64,000 nucleotides of DNA, from positions 186,001-250,000 of the forward strand of contig NZ_JBQKGG010000001.1 in assembly GCF_052118925.1 (NCBI RefSeq), written 5' to 3'. Under the pieces are notes generated by a model that made no database searches, was not told where the DNA came from, and saw nothing but the letters and a program-made list of their open reading frames with translations. Positions 8,901 to 16,976 of the stretch are shown here, piece by piece. The position numbers and the translations under genes were made by a program. Within the stretch, counting starts at the first letter, position 1. The number at the start of each line of letters is the position of its first letter. The DNA is from Lientehia sp934351765. GTDB lineage: Bacteria; Bacillota; Clostridia; Lachnospirales; Lachnospiraceae.

Positions 8901-10307
8901 TTAAACAGGGTATGACTTATCGGTTGCGATGGAGGGATCTACCTTGGTTTTCTGTGCTTCTCTGTACTTGAAGAAGTCAACTGCTACCTGAGGGAACAGT
9001 GCATAAGACAGAACATCCTCATCCTGCTCTTTCCACTGGGACATCTCAGCCTCATACTCTTTGAGCTTGGGCTGTAACAGGTCTGCGGGACGGCAGGTAA
9101 TCCGCTTCTCATCACCGATGCACTTCTTGATCACATCGGGATTCATAGGCTTTACAGTCTGGCCGAACTCACCGCGGAGCAGCTTCTTGGACTCCTGAGA
9201 AACAACCTTGTAACGCTCGCCCATCAGGACGTTCAGAACAGCCTGAGTTCCGACGATCTGGCTGGACGGAGTTACCAGCGGCGGCTCACCGAAGTCTTTT
9301 CTTACTCTCGGTACTTCTTCCAGAACAGCCTGGAACTTATCCTCTGCGCCCTGATCCTTTAACTGGGACAGCAGGTTGGAAAGCATACCGCCGGGCACCT
9401 GATACTGAAGGGTCTTGATGTTTACGCCAAGAACCTTGGGATTTAACAGGCCGGTCTTTAATGCTTCCTCACGGATCGGTGTGAAGTACTCAGCGATCTC
9501 AACCAGCTTGTCGATGTCAAGACCGGTATCGTAAGGAGTATTCTTGAATGCCTCAACCATAACCTCGGTTGCGGGCTGGCTGGTTCCCAGAGCCAGAGGC
9601 GACATTGCGGTATCGATGATGTCACAGCCTGCCTCTACCGCCTTCATGTAAGTCATGGAAGCTACGCCGGAGGTATAATGGGTATGAAGGTCAATGGGAA
9701 GGGTTGTCGCAGACTTCAGTGCGGTTACCAGCTTGGTAGCCTCTGCGGGAAGCAGAAGGCCTGCCATATCCTTGATACAGATGGAATCAGCTCCCATGGA
9801 CTCGATTTCTTTTGCAATGTTCATCCAGTAATCCAGGGTATAGGCATCCCCCAGGGTATAGGACAGTGCGATCTGAGCATGACCGCCCTCTTTCTTGGTT
9901 GCCTTAACGGCGCACTCAAGGTTTCTCATATCATTCAGGCAGTCGAAGATACGGATAATATCAATACCGTTTGCGATAGACTTCTGAACGAAATATTCTA
10001 CCACATCATCGGGATAATGATTGTAGCCTAAGATGTTCTGGCCGCGGAACAGCATCTGCAGCTTTGTCTTCTTAAAGCCTGCACGAAGCTTTCTCAGTCT
10101 CTCCCAGGGATCTTCCTTTAAGAAACGAAGGCAGCTGTCGAAGGTAGCGCCGCCCCAGCACTCTACGGCATGGTAGCCGACTTCATCCATCTTTCCGATG
10201 ATCGGGAGCATCTGCTCGGTTGTCATTCTGGTTGCGATCAGACTCTGGTGAGCATCACGCAGTATGGTTTCGGTAATCTTTACCGGTTTTTTTGCAACTT
10301 CTGACAT
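8901..10307 (-). CDS. oadA: Oxaloacetate decarboxylase/pyruvate carboxyltransferase alpha subunit (5S type)
   Basis: 468 residues, lacking the C-terminal biotin domain of classical OadA; the biotin carrier is a separate gene nearby. It belongs to the HMGL-like TIM-barrel carboxyltransferases. Metal ligands and catalytic residues are visible: Asp18 in LRDAHQS, the Lys179 that becomes carbamylated in CIKDMAG, and His208/His210 in DLHTHYTSG. It moves a carboxyl group between oxaloacetate/pyruvate and biotin. It is the last gene of the decarboxylase operon, 23 bases after oadB. This size and architecture equal the 5S subunit of propionibacterial transcarboxylase or PycB. Which direction it runs cannot be told from sequence. 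Confidence 0.93.
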   Translation of the reverse strand: MSEVAKKPVKITETILRDAHQSLIATRMTTEQMLPIIGKMDEVGYHAVECWGGATFDSCLRFLKEDPWERLRKLRAGFKKTKLQMLFRGQNILGYNHYPDDVVEYFVQKSIANGIDIIRIFDCLNDMRNLECAVKATKKEGGHAQIALSYTLGDAYTLDYWMNIAKEIESMGADSICIKDMAGLLLPAEATKLVTALKSATTLPIDLHTHYTSGVASMTYMKAVEAGCDIIDTAMSPLALGTSQPATEVMVEAFKNTPYDTGLDIDKLVEIAEYFTPIREEALKTGLLNPKVLGVNIKTLQYQVPGGMLSNLLSQLKDQGAEDKFQAVLEEVPRVRKDFGEPPLVTPSSQIVGTQAVLNVLMGERYKVVSQESKKLLRGEFGQTVKPMNPDVIKKCIGDEKRITCRPADLLQPKLKEYEAEMSQWKEQDEDVLSYALFPQVAVDFFKYREAQKTKVDPSIATDKSYPV

Positions 10308-10330
10308 GTTAATTCCTCCTGTCCTCTCTC

Positions 10331-11455
10331 TTATTTAACACCAAACACAGCCATGAAGGTACCTGCCGCAACAGCGGTACCGATAACACCTGCTACGTTG
10401 GGACCCATTGCATGCATAAGCAGGAAGTTGGTGGGATCTGCTTCCGCACCGACCTTCTGGGATACACGGGCAGCCATGGGAACAGCCGATACACCGGCGG
10501 AACCGATGAGCGGGTTGATCTTTCCGCCGGAAAGCTTGCACATGAGCTTTCCGAAGAGAACACCCATGGCTGTACCGAACGCAAATGCGACCAGACCAAG
10601 AGCAACAATCTTCAGAGTAGCTACATTTAAAAATGCCTCTGCGCTGGTGGTTGCACCTACGGAAGTTCCCAGCAGGATAACAACGATATACATCATTGCA
10701 TTGGAAGCTGTCTCAGTGAGCTGTCTTACCACGCCGGACTCCTTGAACAGGTTACCAAGCATTAACATACCAACCAGCGGAGCGGTTGAAGGCAGGATCA
10801 TGCAGACAACGATGGTTACGATAACGGGGAAGAGGATCTTCTCCAGCTTGGAAACCGGACGAAGCTGTTCCATCTTGATCTTTCTCTCTTTTTCCGTGGT
10901 AAGCAGCTTCATGATCGGAGGCTGGATGATCGGAACCAGAGACATATAGGAATATGCAGCAACGGCAATCGGGCCGAGGATCTGCTGCTGTCCGAGCTTG
11001 TTGGCAAGGAAGATGGATGTCGGGCCGTCTGCACCACCGATAATCGCAATGGCTGCTGCTTCTTTTCCGTTAAAGTTAAGGAGCATTGCACCAATATACG
11101 CTGCATAGATACCAAACTGTGCAGCCGCGCCAAGTAAAAAGCTCTTGGGGTTTGCAATCAGGGGACCGAAGTCTGTCTGGGCACCGACGCCCATGAAGAT
11201 CAGACAGGGGAGGATCGCCCATTCATCCAGCTTAAAGAAGTAGTAAAGAACACCGCCCTCTTCCATGATCGGCGGGTAAATGTTTACAAGTAACATACCA
11301 AAGGCAATCGGGGTAAGCAGAAGCGGCTCAAAGCCCTTGGCGATTGCCAGGTAAAGGAACACACAGGCAACCAGGATCATCAGGTAGTTGCCCCAGGTAA
11401 GGCTGAAAAACGCAGTCTGACCAAGCAGGTTCCCTAACGTATCTAAAATATTCAT
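10331..11455 (-). CDS. oadB: Na+-translocating decarboxylase beta subunit
   Basis: 374 residues with many membrane segments. Family landmarks include PCLIFMGVGAQTDFGP, IIGGADGPTSIFLANKL and a conserved C-terminal GPNVAGVIGTAVAAG. This subunit removes CO2 from carboxybiotin and couples it to sodium export. The open frame extends five codons further (to 11470), but those codons contain GGAGGT, the ribosome binding site for the ATG at 11455, so I place the start there. It could equally be named mmdB or gcdB: beta subunits of oxaloacetate, methylmalonyl-CoA and glutaconyl-CoA decarboxylases are not distinguishable by eye. Confidence 0.93.
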   Translation of the reverse strand: MNILDTLGNLLGQTAFFSLTWGNYLMILVACVFLYLAIAKGFEPLLLTPIAFGMLLVNIYPPIMEEGGVLYYFFKLDEWAILPCLIFMGVGAQTDFGPLIANPKSFLLGAAAQFGIYAAYIGAMLLNFNGKEAAAIAIIGGADGPTSIFLANKLGQQQILGPIAVAAYSYMSLVPIIQPPIMKLLTTEKERKIKMEQLRPVSKLEKILFPVIVTIVVCMILPSTAPLVGMLMLGNLFKESGVVRQLTETASNAMMYIVVILLGTSVGATTSAEAFLNVATLKIVALGLVAFAFGTAMGVLFGKLMCKLSGGKINPLIGSAGVSAVPMAARVSQKVGAEADPTNFLLMHAMGPNVAGVIGTAVAAGTFMAVFGVK

Positions 11456-11517
11456 TGTGTTACCTCCCATTTCTCATTGTAAGTTGATTCGTTTCCAAAA
11501 ACAATGGAAATGAGTGA

Positions 11518-11889
11518 TTAGTTCAGGGTAGCTAATACGCCGCCAGCAGGGATCTCATCGCCGACAGCAACATCGATGCTTGCCACAGTACCGTCTTCGG
11601 GAGCAACAACCGGGATCTCCATCTTCATAGCCTCGATGATCACAACAGGATCACCAGCCTTAACAGCCTGGCCTACAGATGCCTCGATCTTGAATACCTT
11701 TCCTGCTGCACCGGCCTTAACCTGAATGCTGCCTGCACCACCTGCGGGAGCTGCTGCCTTTGCGGGAGCGGCCTTGGGAGCAGCCTTCGGTGCTGCCTTG
11801 GGAGCTGCTGCAGCAACACTGCCTGCGCCGCCCTCTTCAACGGTTACATCATACGCTACGCCATTCACTGTGATTGTATAATTTTTCAT
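11518..11889 (-). CDS. Biotin carboxyl carrier protein of the decarboxylase
   Basis: 123 residues. Residues 1-20 form a short beta strand region, 22-52 an Ala/Pro/Lys flexible linker with the repeated unit KAAP, and 53-123 a biotinyl domain. The biotin attachment site is EAMKMEIP, with Lys89 as the modified residue. The linker lets biotin swing between the carboxyltransferases and the membrane beta subunit. It lies between oadG and oadB with a clear AGGAGG site. It matches the 1.3S subunit of transcarboxylase and MmdC/GcdC carriers. Confidence 0.93.
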   Translation of the reverse strand: MKNYTITVNGVAYDVTVEEGGAGSVAAAAPKAAPKAAPKAAPAKAAAPAGGAGSIQVKAGAAGKVFKIEASVGQAVKAGDPVVIIEAMKMEIPVVAPEDGTVASIDVAVGDEIPAGGVLATLN

Positions 11890-11912
11890 GATCTTTCCTC
11901 CTGATTATTCGA

Positions 11913-12239
11913 TTACCAATTTCTGTTCTTTGCTCTCTTAATGGAACGTACCTGGAAGCCGTCTGTGGATGTCTCTCCCATGGCTGCGGCAACGGCTGCT
12001 GTGATAACTGCAACCAGCTCCAGATCGTCAACCTCTTCTTCTACAACGGGTGCTGCCGGAGCAGGAGCAGGTGCTGCTGCCTTCGGAGCCTCATTCTTCT
12101 TTCCTTTTTCCTCAATGGCCCTGACAATGGCACTCATGATCTTGATAGCAAAGATAATGATGATCAGGATCACAAATACCATGCCCATGCCAAGCAGAGT
12201 ATTGGAAAGAGCGTCTAAGAAAATATTACTCAAGCTCAT
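11913..12239 (-). CDS. oadG: OadG-like gamma/delta subunit of the decarboxylase
   Basis: 108 residues. One membrane helix (about 13-35) is followed by a charged segment, an Ala/Pro linker and a C-terminal part (VDDLELVAVITAAVAAAMG) typical of the MmdD/OadG family. It anchors the carboxyltransferase to the beta subunit. It stands 24 bases upstream of the biotin carrier gene and 15 bases after the acyl-CoA-type carboxyltransferase, consistent with one transcript. Confidence 0.88.
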   Translation of the reverse strand: MSLSNIFLDALSNTLLGMGMVFVILIIIIFAIKIMSAIVRAIEEKGKKNEAPKAAAPAPAPAAPVVEEEVDDLELVAVITAAVAAAMGETSTDGFQVRSIKRAKNRNW

Positions 12240-12254
12240 ATGCTCACCTCATTT

Positions 12255-13709
12255 TTAAACTGTGCCATGCTTCTTTGCAGGACGCTCTTCTCTCTTGGTA
12301 TAGAGCATCTCAAAGGCGCCGATCACATATTTTCTGGTATCCTGTGCGTCAATAATGTTGTCAACATAGCCTCTCTTGGCTGCGGACAGCGCACTGGACT
12401 GAAGCTCAGCATAAGCCCTGGTCTTTTCATTTAACAGAGCCGCACTGTTCTCTGCCTTGGCAAGCTCGTCTGCGTAGATGATCCTTGCAGCGCTCTTTGC
12501 ATCCATCATGCCGACGGAAGCCTGAGGCCATGCAAATACCAGATCTGCGCCGATCGATTTGCTGTTCATGGCAACGTATGCACTGCCGTAAGCAGCACCT
12601 ACCAGTACGTTTACCTTCGGAACGGTTGCGTTTGCGAACGCATAAGTCATAGAAGCGACAGCCTTTGCAATCTTGCGCTCCTGATGCTTGTCTGCCTTGT
12701 AGCCCTTTACGTTGGTCAGGGTCAGTACGGGAATGCTGAATGCGTCACAGAATTCCACGAACTTTGCAGCCTTCTCGCAGCCGGCTGCAGTCAGAACACC
12801 GTCAAAGGTCTCAGATGTATTTCCGTCTTCATCAACCAGCTCGCTGCGGTTTGCAACAGCGCCTACGGTATTGCCGTTCAGACGGATAAAGCCGGTAACC
12901 ATTTCCTTTGCGAAATCTCTCTTCGTCTCAAAGAAGAAATTGTCATCGGAAATCATGGACAGGGCAATGGAGGTATCTCCTGCACAATTTTCCAGATCTG
13001 CACATACACGGTTCAGATCATCGGTGCATTCTTCATAGGACATATCATCTTCGTTATTTGCGGGAAGAACGGAAATCAGGTTCCGGATCTCCTCGAAGAT
13101 CTCAGCCTCGGTGCCGGTCGCATCAACGGAGCCAACGGATTCGCTCTGGTAAGCAGCGGAAGCAGTATCACACTTTGCAGCCGTGTTTCCGTCAAGGGCA
13201 TTGGGTGCATTGACAAAAAGCTTTGCATGATCCTTTTCCATAAAGGTAAAATCGGTCAGCGCGGGAACGATTCCCATACCGCCGCCACAGGTTCCGAATA
13301 CCGCGGTGATCTGAGGGATCACGCCGGAAGCCTCTACCTGATTCATATAAAGACCGCCGAATGCCTGAAGCGCATCGGTGCCTTCCTGAAGTCTCAGACC
13401 TGCACAGTCGATCAGGCCGATTACGGGAGCGCCCATCTTCATAGCCAGGCTGTAAACCGCGGAGATCTTCTTTGCGTGCATCTCACCCATGGATCCGCCA
13501 AGAACGGCAGCGTCCTGGCTGTATACGTACACCAGATTTCCATCAATGGTGCCGTAACCGGTGATCACACCGTCTGCCGGGGTTTCTTTTTCCGGCAGGT
13601 TAAAGTCAGTGCTTCGTGCTGTGACATAGCTGCCGATTTCCACAAAGCTCTGAGCATCAAGTAAGCCTGCGATTCTCTCGCTTGCTTTTCCTGTAGATAC
13701 ATTACTCAT
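12255..13709 (-). CDS. mmdA: Acyl-CoA carboxyltransferase, methylmalonyl-CoA decarboxylase alpha/12S type
   Basis: 484 residues with the two crotonase-like halves of this family. Oxyanion-hole glycines appear in FGTCGGGMGIVPAL (N half) and VGAAYGSAYVAMNS (C half). It transfers a carboxyl group from a malonyl-type CoA thioester to biotin. The frame opens at 13730, but GGAGG lies eight bases before the ATG at 13709, so the shorter start is preferred. It leads the operon mmdA-oadG-carrier-oadB-oadA. The substrate (methylmalonyl-CoA, malonyl-CoA or another) cannot be fixed from sequence. The N half is somewhat shorter than in the best-known 510-residue homologues. Confidence 0.88.
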   Translation of the reverse strand: MSNVSTGKASERIAGLLDAQSFVEIGSYVTARSTDFNLPEKETPADGVITGYGTIDGNLVYVYSQDAAVLGGSMGEMHAKKISAVYSLAMKMGAPVIGLIDCAGLRLQEGTDALQAFGGLYMNQVEASGVIPQITAVFGTCGGGMGIVPALTDFTFMEKDHAKLFVNAPNALDGNTAAKCDTASAAYQSESVGSVDATGTEAEIFEEIRNLISVLPANNEDDMSYEECTDDLNRVCADLENCAGDTSIALSMISDDNFFFETKRDFAKEMVTGFIRLNGNTVGAVANRSELVDEDGNTSETFDGVLTAAGCEKAAKFVEFCDAFSIPVLTLTNVKGYKADKHQERKIAKAVASMTYAFANATVPKVNVLVGAAYGSAYVAMNSKSIGADLVFAWPQASVGMMDAKSAARIIYADELAKAENSAALLNEKTRAYAELQSSALSAAKRGYVDNIIDAQDTRKYVIGAFEMLYTKREERPAKKHGTV

Positions 13710-13764
13710 TTTGCAGTCCTCCATTTTCATTTATTAAAAGTAAAACCATTTTCTGCCGAGTATA

Positions 13765-13793
13765 ATTATAGCTTAAAGGGAATAAATTATCAA
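13765..13793 (-). promoter_or_regulatory. Strong promoter of the decarboxylase operon
   Basis: On the minus strand TTGATA (13788-13793) and TATAAT (13765-13770) are separated by 17 bases, near consensus. The start of transcription would be about 13758, leaving a leader of roughly 50 bases. The gene-free region 13710-14041 contains only this promoter and the terminator at 13899-13938. Confidence 0.85.
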
Positions 13794-13898
13794 GAAAATT
13801 TTAAGGGTTTTGTCGGAAAATGAAAAAAATATATCAAGCCCTTTATTTAACATAAACAAAGATCCTCATTCCCGGAAATTTTCTCTGATAAAAAAGGC

Positions 13899-13938
13899 AA
13901 AAAAAGTCCCCCCTTCAGGAGCTTGCCTGATTCAGGGG
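13899..13938 (-). terminator. Intrinsic terminator of the J-domain gene
   Basis: On the minus strand CCCCT...AGGGG and an inner TCAGG...CCTGA form a bulged stem around CAAGCT. A run of seven T follows within a few bases. It lies 104 bases after the J-domain stop codon and before the promoter of the decarboxylase operon. Confidence 0.75.
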
Positions 13939-14041
13939 AAACTGATTCGTTCTGAGCACGAAATTACCCGGACACAAAACCGGCTGCGCATACGCGAGCC
14001 GCTTTCTTCTGCCCGGCAGTTCTTCCGTGAGCATGACATTT

Positions 14042-14701
14042 TTAAAACGGCCGGCAGCAGCATAAATTGAGTATCGCGTTTAACGCCAGCATCTGGCAGC
14101 ACCAGCTGTTCATGCCGGAGAAGTCTCTTCCGTAGCTCTCTCCCATGGACTGATACCAGCCTCCACCGGATTCCAGACGATTTAAAAGCGCCTGGAACTG
14201 ATAATTATCCGGCTCCAGCTCCACTGCCCGCCTTGCAGACTCCTGCGCCTCGATATTATTCCTCAGTCCCGCATTGGCGGCTGCATGGTAATAATACCAG
14301 GTTCCGTTCCGGTTACTGATCCCGTTTAATACATTGAGCGCTTCTTTATAGTGGCCCGAATTGATATAGTTTGCCGCTGCCCGCAGATGGCTGTCGCTTT
14401 CATTCTGATAGGTGCTCTGCTGCTGGCCGCCGAAGCCTCCGAAATTCCGGAAAATATCTTCATATCCGCCGTAGCCTCCCTGCGCGGAACCTCCGGTACC
14501 ATAGCTTCCGCCGCCCTGGCGCTGCTTCATAATGATCTCATAGGCCTGCTGAACTTCCTTAAACTTTGCCTCCGCGATCTCCGGATGGGCACTGTTCATG
14601 TTGGAGTCCGGATGATACTTCCGGCTCAGACGCCGGTATGCTTTTTTAACCTCCTCATCGGAGGCAGAAGGATCTATTTCAAGTACTTTATAAGGGTCCA
14701 T
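14042..14701 (-). CDS. J-domain protein
   Basis: 219 residues. Residues 1-65 are a J domain with the HPD motif at 30-32, so it should stimulate an Hsp70 (DnaK). Residues 66-100 are Gly/Gln-rich. Residues about 105-175 look like a short TPR-type helical repeat (AANYINSGHYKEALNVL, then a second similar unit). It ends in a cysteine-rich tail (LNLCCCRPF). It lacks the zinc-finger and C-terminal domains of true DnaJ. It overlaps the DUF5685-like gene upstream by 14 bases, suggesting a working pair. The client is unknown. Confidence 0.85.
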   Translation of the reverse strand: MDPYKVLEIDPSASDEEVKKAYRRLSRKYHPDSNMNSAHPEIAEAKFKEVQQAYEIIMKQRQGGGSYGTGGSAQGGYGGYEDIFRNFGGFGGQQQSTYQNESDSHLRAAANYINSGHYKEALNVLNGISNRNGTWYYYHAAANAGLRNNIEAQESARRAVELEPDNYQFQALLNRLESGGGWYQSMGESYGRDFSGMNSWCCQMLALNAILNLCCCRPF

Positions 14702-15530
14702 GATTCTCTCCCGTTCTTTTCTGATGGATCAGATCATATTTTGTCCAGACACCAGCATACAATATATTTCGCAAAATAGCAAGGTCCTTTAGAACGGGAA
14801 GCCGTTCAAACTCTGCCGCGCACTCCGCCATCATCATAGTCAGAATCTTCTTCATCCAGTCCTCAAAGTCCGGCCGGCTGCTTCTGGACAGCAGCGGATT
14901 ATAGGTTCCGTCCGCCCGGTCCTTTTCCAGATCCTCATAGGCATCCATAAGATACACGAATTTTCCCAGATAAAAGCCGAACCGCCGCATGGCTCCCGCC
15001 CAGCAGTCCTCCTGATAGACAAACAGCTCTCCTAACATGTCTCCGGTGAATCCGGCCGCCGCATCCAGGCTTTCTCCGCCGCTCTGCTCATAGGCATGGA
15101 GCTTTTCCAGATATGCTGTGACCGACCGCCATTGACGCGGATAGCAGTCCTTCAGCCTCCGGCAGTCCCCCTTCAGAAGCCCCGCAGCCAGAAGACTTTT
15201 CAGTTTTTTTTCATCCAGCCAGTCGTCCATCAGGTTATGGTATGCCAGAAGGATCGTCATGTCTGCCGCATAATCCACATACTCGCTGGACAATGACAGA
15301 TGCTTTCCATACGGGTGAAGCACGCAGCGGCGCATGGCTGCCTGCTCCTTTCCTTCATACAGACCGGTCAGGAGTGCTGCCAGAAACACCATGTCATAAT
15401 TCAGCGCCAGAGAACCCTTCAGCCCGTAACGAAGCCTGAGACTGCGGCACAGCCCGCAGTAATAGCCCTGATATCTGGTAAACTCTCTGATTTTCAGTTC
15501 CGGTTTCTGGATCGTAATATATCCGAACAT
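14688..15530 (-). CDS. DUF5685-like protein
   Basis: 280 residues. It begins MFGYITIQKPELKIREF with a CGLC motif shortly after (about 25-28), the pattern of the DUF5685 family. Helix-rich throughout. Two acidic patches, DDWLDEK (about 100-106) and DAYEDLEKDRADGTYNPL (about 215-233), look like the paired aspartate motifs of all-helical isoprenoid enzymes, but the resemblance is weak. No signal peptide is visible. It is translationally coupled to the J-domain protein. Function unknown. Confidence 0.75.
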   Translation of the reverse strand: MFGYITIQKPELKIREFTRYQGYYCGLCRSLRLRYGLKGSLALNYDMVFLAALLTGLYEGKEQAAMRRCVLHPYGKHLSLSSEYVDYAADMTILLAYHNLMDDWLDEKKLKSLLAAGLLKGDCRRLKDCYPRQWRSVTAYLEKLHAYEQSGGESLDAAAGFTGDMLGELFVYQEDCWAGAMRRFGFYLGKFVYLMDAYEDLEKDRADGTYNPLLSRSSRPDFEDWMKKILTMMMAECAAEFERLPVLKDLAILRNILYAGVWTKYDLIHQKRTGENHGPL

Positions 15531-15561
15531 GGTTCCTCCTTTTTCCGGTCATCAAATGTGC

Positions 15562-16779
15562 TTACCTTGGACGGTCAACGACTTGTGCCCAGTTGTCTGC
15601 CTCCACGGGACAGATCAGCTCATACGTCTCGTTTCCTGCCTGGAAATCCTCCCAGGAGATCTGATAATGGCCTTTTACGCCATCCATGGTCTTTCGTCCC
15701 ATCAGCATTTCCGTTCCGTTCTGTTCAAAGGCAAGCTCCGGATAAAACATGGTCTCTTCCGAAAGCTTAACCTCCCGGATCACCGTATTCTCCTGGCTTT
15801 CCGCCGAATAAAACTTCCAGGTTCCGGTCATGGAATCATAGATCTGATCCCAGTCCACATACAGAAGTCCTCCCTCGATCCAGATCGCGGGACCGATTTT
15901 GGAAACATCAACAAGCTTTTCCAGATATCCATTCTCCGGATTGCCCCACCAGAAGCTGTTCTCATATTCTTCCTGCTCCGGCATGGGAATATCCAAGCTG
16001 TCCACATAAAACACGCCCGATCCGGCCACCCAGTCCATGCTTCGTAAGCATGCCGGAATCGTAAGCTGTCTCAGTTTATTTGTTTTTGTATTGATCTCCT
16101 GCCAGCAGCCGTGGCCGATCTCTCCGGTGTTCACGTCCATCGTATACCACCACTGATACAGGTTCTCTCCGTAAACGGCTTCGGTCTGACTGAATGCAAG
16201 CTCGTCCTCGCCGTATTCCAGGCTCCAGAGATCCGAAACCTCTCCCGTTTCCAGATCCATGGCTCGAAGAGTCAAGACACCGCCAAGAGATCTGGTATGA
16301 TCTTCATTACTCTGAACCTCACTGTCGGAATAAAACAGCTTTCCCCCGGTAAGCACCGGATAAACGTCCAAGTACTGGCTCATGGTTCCAATCACCTGGG
16401 AATTACTTCCGTCCAGTGCTGTCCGCCGGAGTTCTGCGTTTCCTTCGTTATAACGAATATCATAAAATGCACCTTGATAATAGGCCCCGATCACAGTTCC
16501 CGCAAGGCGCACCGCCGGGCAGTCATCGCCCTGATGGTCACAGTTTTTCACCTCACAGAACGGGTCCGTCTTTCCGGTTTTCTTATCATAACGGATCATC
16601 TGATCCGTATTTGTATAAAACAAAACCGAGCTTCCGGTGTCGGTATACCAGGGCGTCATCATCACAGCCTCCGATCCGTTCGGAGAATCCGATGTGCTTT
16701 TTCCGCATCCGGCCAGACCGGAAAACAGCAGACAAAGAACAACGAGCATCGGGAATAAACAGGATTTCCGTTTTCTCAT
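15562..16779 (-). CDS. Lipoprotein, probable beta-propeller
   Basis: 405 residues. A lipoprotein signal peptide with lipobox LAGC (near residue 24 of this start) is followed by a Ser/Asn-rich stretch. The rest has repeated short strand blocks such as LFYTNTDQMIRYDKKTGK, LFYSD and FYVDSLD, which recall DUF5050-type propellers. The open frame starts with GTG at 16785, but AGGAGG is better spaced for the ATG at 16779. A cluster of cysteines and histidines (FCEVKNCDHQGDDCP) may bind a metal. Function unknown. Confidence 0.75.
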   Translation of the reverse strand: MRKRKSCLFPMLVVLCLLFSGLAGCGKSTSDSPNGSEAVMMTPWYTDTGSSVLFYTNTDQMIRYDKKTGKTDPFCEVKNCDHQGDDCPAVRLAGTVIGAYYQGAFYDIRYNEGNAELRRTALDGSNSQVIGTMSQYLDVYPVLTGGKLFYSDSEVQSNEDHTRSLGGVLTLRAMDLETGEVSDLWSLEYGEDELAFSQTEAVYGENLYQWWYTMDVNTGEIGHGCWQEINTKTNKLRQLTIPACLRSMDWVAGSGVFYVDSLDIPMPEQEEYENSFWWGNPENGYLEKLVDVSKIGPAIWIEGGLLYVDWDQIYDSMTGTWKFYSAESQENTVIREVKLSEETMFYPELAFEQNGTEMLMGRKTMDGVKGHYQISWEDFQAGNETYELICPVEADNWAQVVDRPR

Positions 16780-16844
16780 CAGCACCCTCCTATCCGGCGC
16801 TTAAAAAGCCGCCTGTGGATTTCTCTCGGTGATTTCTTTTTTTC

Positions 16845-16874
16845 ATCATACCATAAACAGAGGAGCTTTGTAAA
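16845..16874 (-). promoter_or_regulatory. Promoter of the lipoprotein gene
   Basis: On the minus strand TTTACA (16869-16874) and TATGAT (16845-16850) are separated by 18 bases; the -10 is preceded by TGG, an extended -10. It places the structured element at 16891-16970 upstream of this promoter, outside the lipoprotein leader. Confidence 0.65.
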
Positions 16875-16890
16875 CGGAAATCCGGCTTAC

Positions 16891-16970
16891 TTTTCGCGGC
16901 CCACCCAGGCCAGCCAACCGGCACATACTCTAGTTGCCTCTGTCTGGCCTGGGCAATGGATCCGCGAAAA
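16891..16970 (-). repeat. 80-bp structured repeat element, copy 1
   Basis: A perfect outer stem (TTTTCGCGG / CCGCGAAAA, 16891-16899 with 16962-16970) encloses a perfect inner stem (CCCAGGCCAG / CTGGCCTGGG, 16904-16913 with 16944-16953) and a 30-base loop. A second copy at 38243-38325 shares the loop and inner stem. It begins seven bases after the stop codon of the D,D-carboxypeptidase gene, so it may also serve as that gene's terminator. Confidence 0.85.
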
Positions 16971-16976
16971 ATATAG

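Noticed and set aside
13810..14070. 86-residue open frame on the plus strand
   Set aside because: It covers the minus-strand terminator, lacks a ribosome binding site and overlaps the end of the J-domain gene.
16891..16970. Element as a riboswitch for the lipoprotein gene
   Set aside because: A good promoter lies downstream of it (16845-16874), so it would not be in that transcript. Copy 2 is likewise upstream of the cbiD promoter.
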